A stretch of 7,649 bases of DNA, from contig JAUIJW010000111.1 of the NCBI GenBank assembly GCA_030431085.1, positions 1 to 7,649 on the forward strand, in the 5' to 3' direction. Below are positions 7,635-7,649 of the stretch, piece after piece. The translations under genes were made by a program, and so were the position numbers. A model generated the notes under the pieces. It was not told the origin of the DNA, searched no databases, and saw only the letters and a program-made list of their open reading frames with translations. Numbering within the stretch: position 1 is the first letter of the stretch; each line of letters opens with the position of its first letter. Source of the stretch: Bacteroidia bacterium. GTDB lineage: Bacteria; Bacteroidota; Bacteroidia; Flavobacteriales; Flavobacteriaceae.

Positions 7635-7649
7635 AATCAGATCAAAGTG

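Overview
The window comes from a low-GC member of the Bacteroidota, most likely a flavobacterium. The evidence is the protein sequences (a KorB, GlgC and GlgB of the flavobacterial style), the AT-rich composition, and gene starts preceded by A/T-rich sequence with no purine-rich Shine-Dalgarno. Species cannot be fixed from the sequence alone.

Almost everything is one tightly packed leftward (minus-strand) gene run. In transcription order, from right to left, it is: korB (2-oxoacid:ferredoxin oxidoreductase, beta subunit), glgA (glycogen synthase), glgC (ADP-glucose pyrophosphorylase), glgB (branching enzyme), and a GH31 alpha-glucosidase that runs off the left edge. The gaps are 15, 3, 18 and 59 bases, so the glg genes almost certainly share a transcript. 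Together GlgC (glucose-1-phosphate + ATP to ADP-glucose), GlgA (alpha-1,4 elongation) and GlgB (alpha-1,6 branching) form the complete bacterial ADP-glucose route to glycogen. The cytosolic GH31 enzyme is a plausible alpha-glucan trimming or recycling partner. All four carbohydrate enzymes keep the catalytic residues that can be seen.

The right end (about 7374-7649) is the odd part. The korB reading frame continues past the conserved WCPGC motif with family-like residues, but it meets a stop without any ATG, GTG or TTG start. Its usual partner korA is not next to it. Instead the strand carries the apparent tail of a short rightward ORF (7438-7587), followed by a perfect 14-bp hairpin (7602-7634). 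This suggests a junction near 7440: either a real rearrangement or insertion, or an assembly chimera. No RNA genes, CRISPR array, insertion sequence or phage genes were recognised. Apart from the right-hand junction the window is an ordinary glycogen locus, and I do not see a convincing new system in it.
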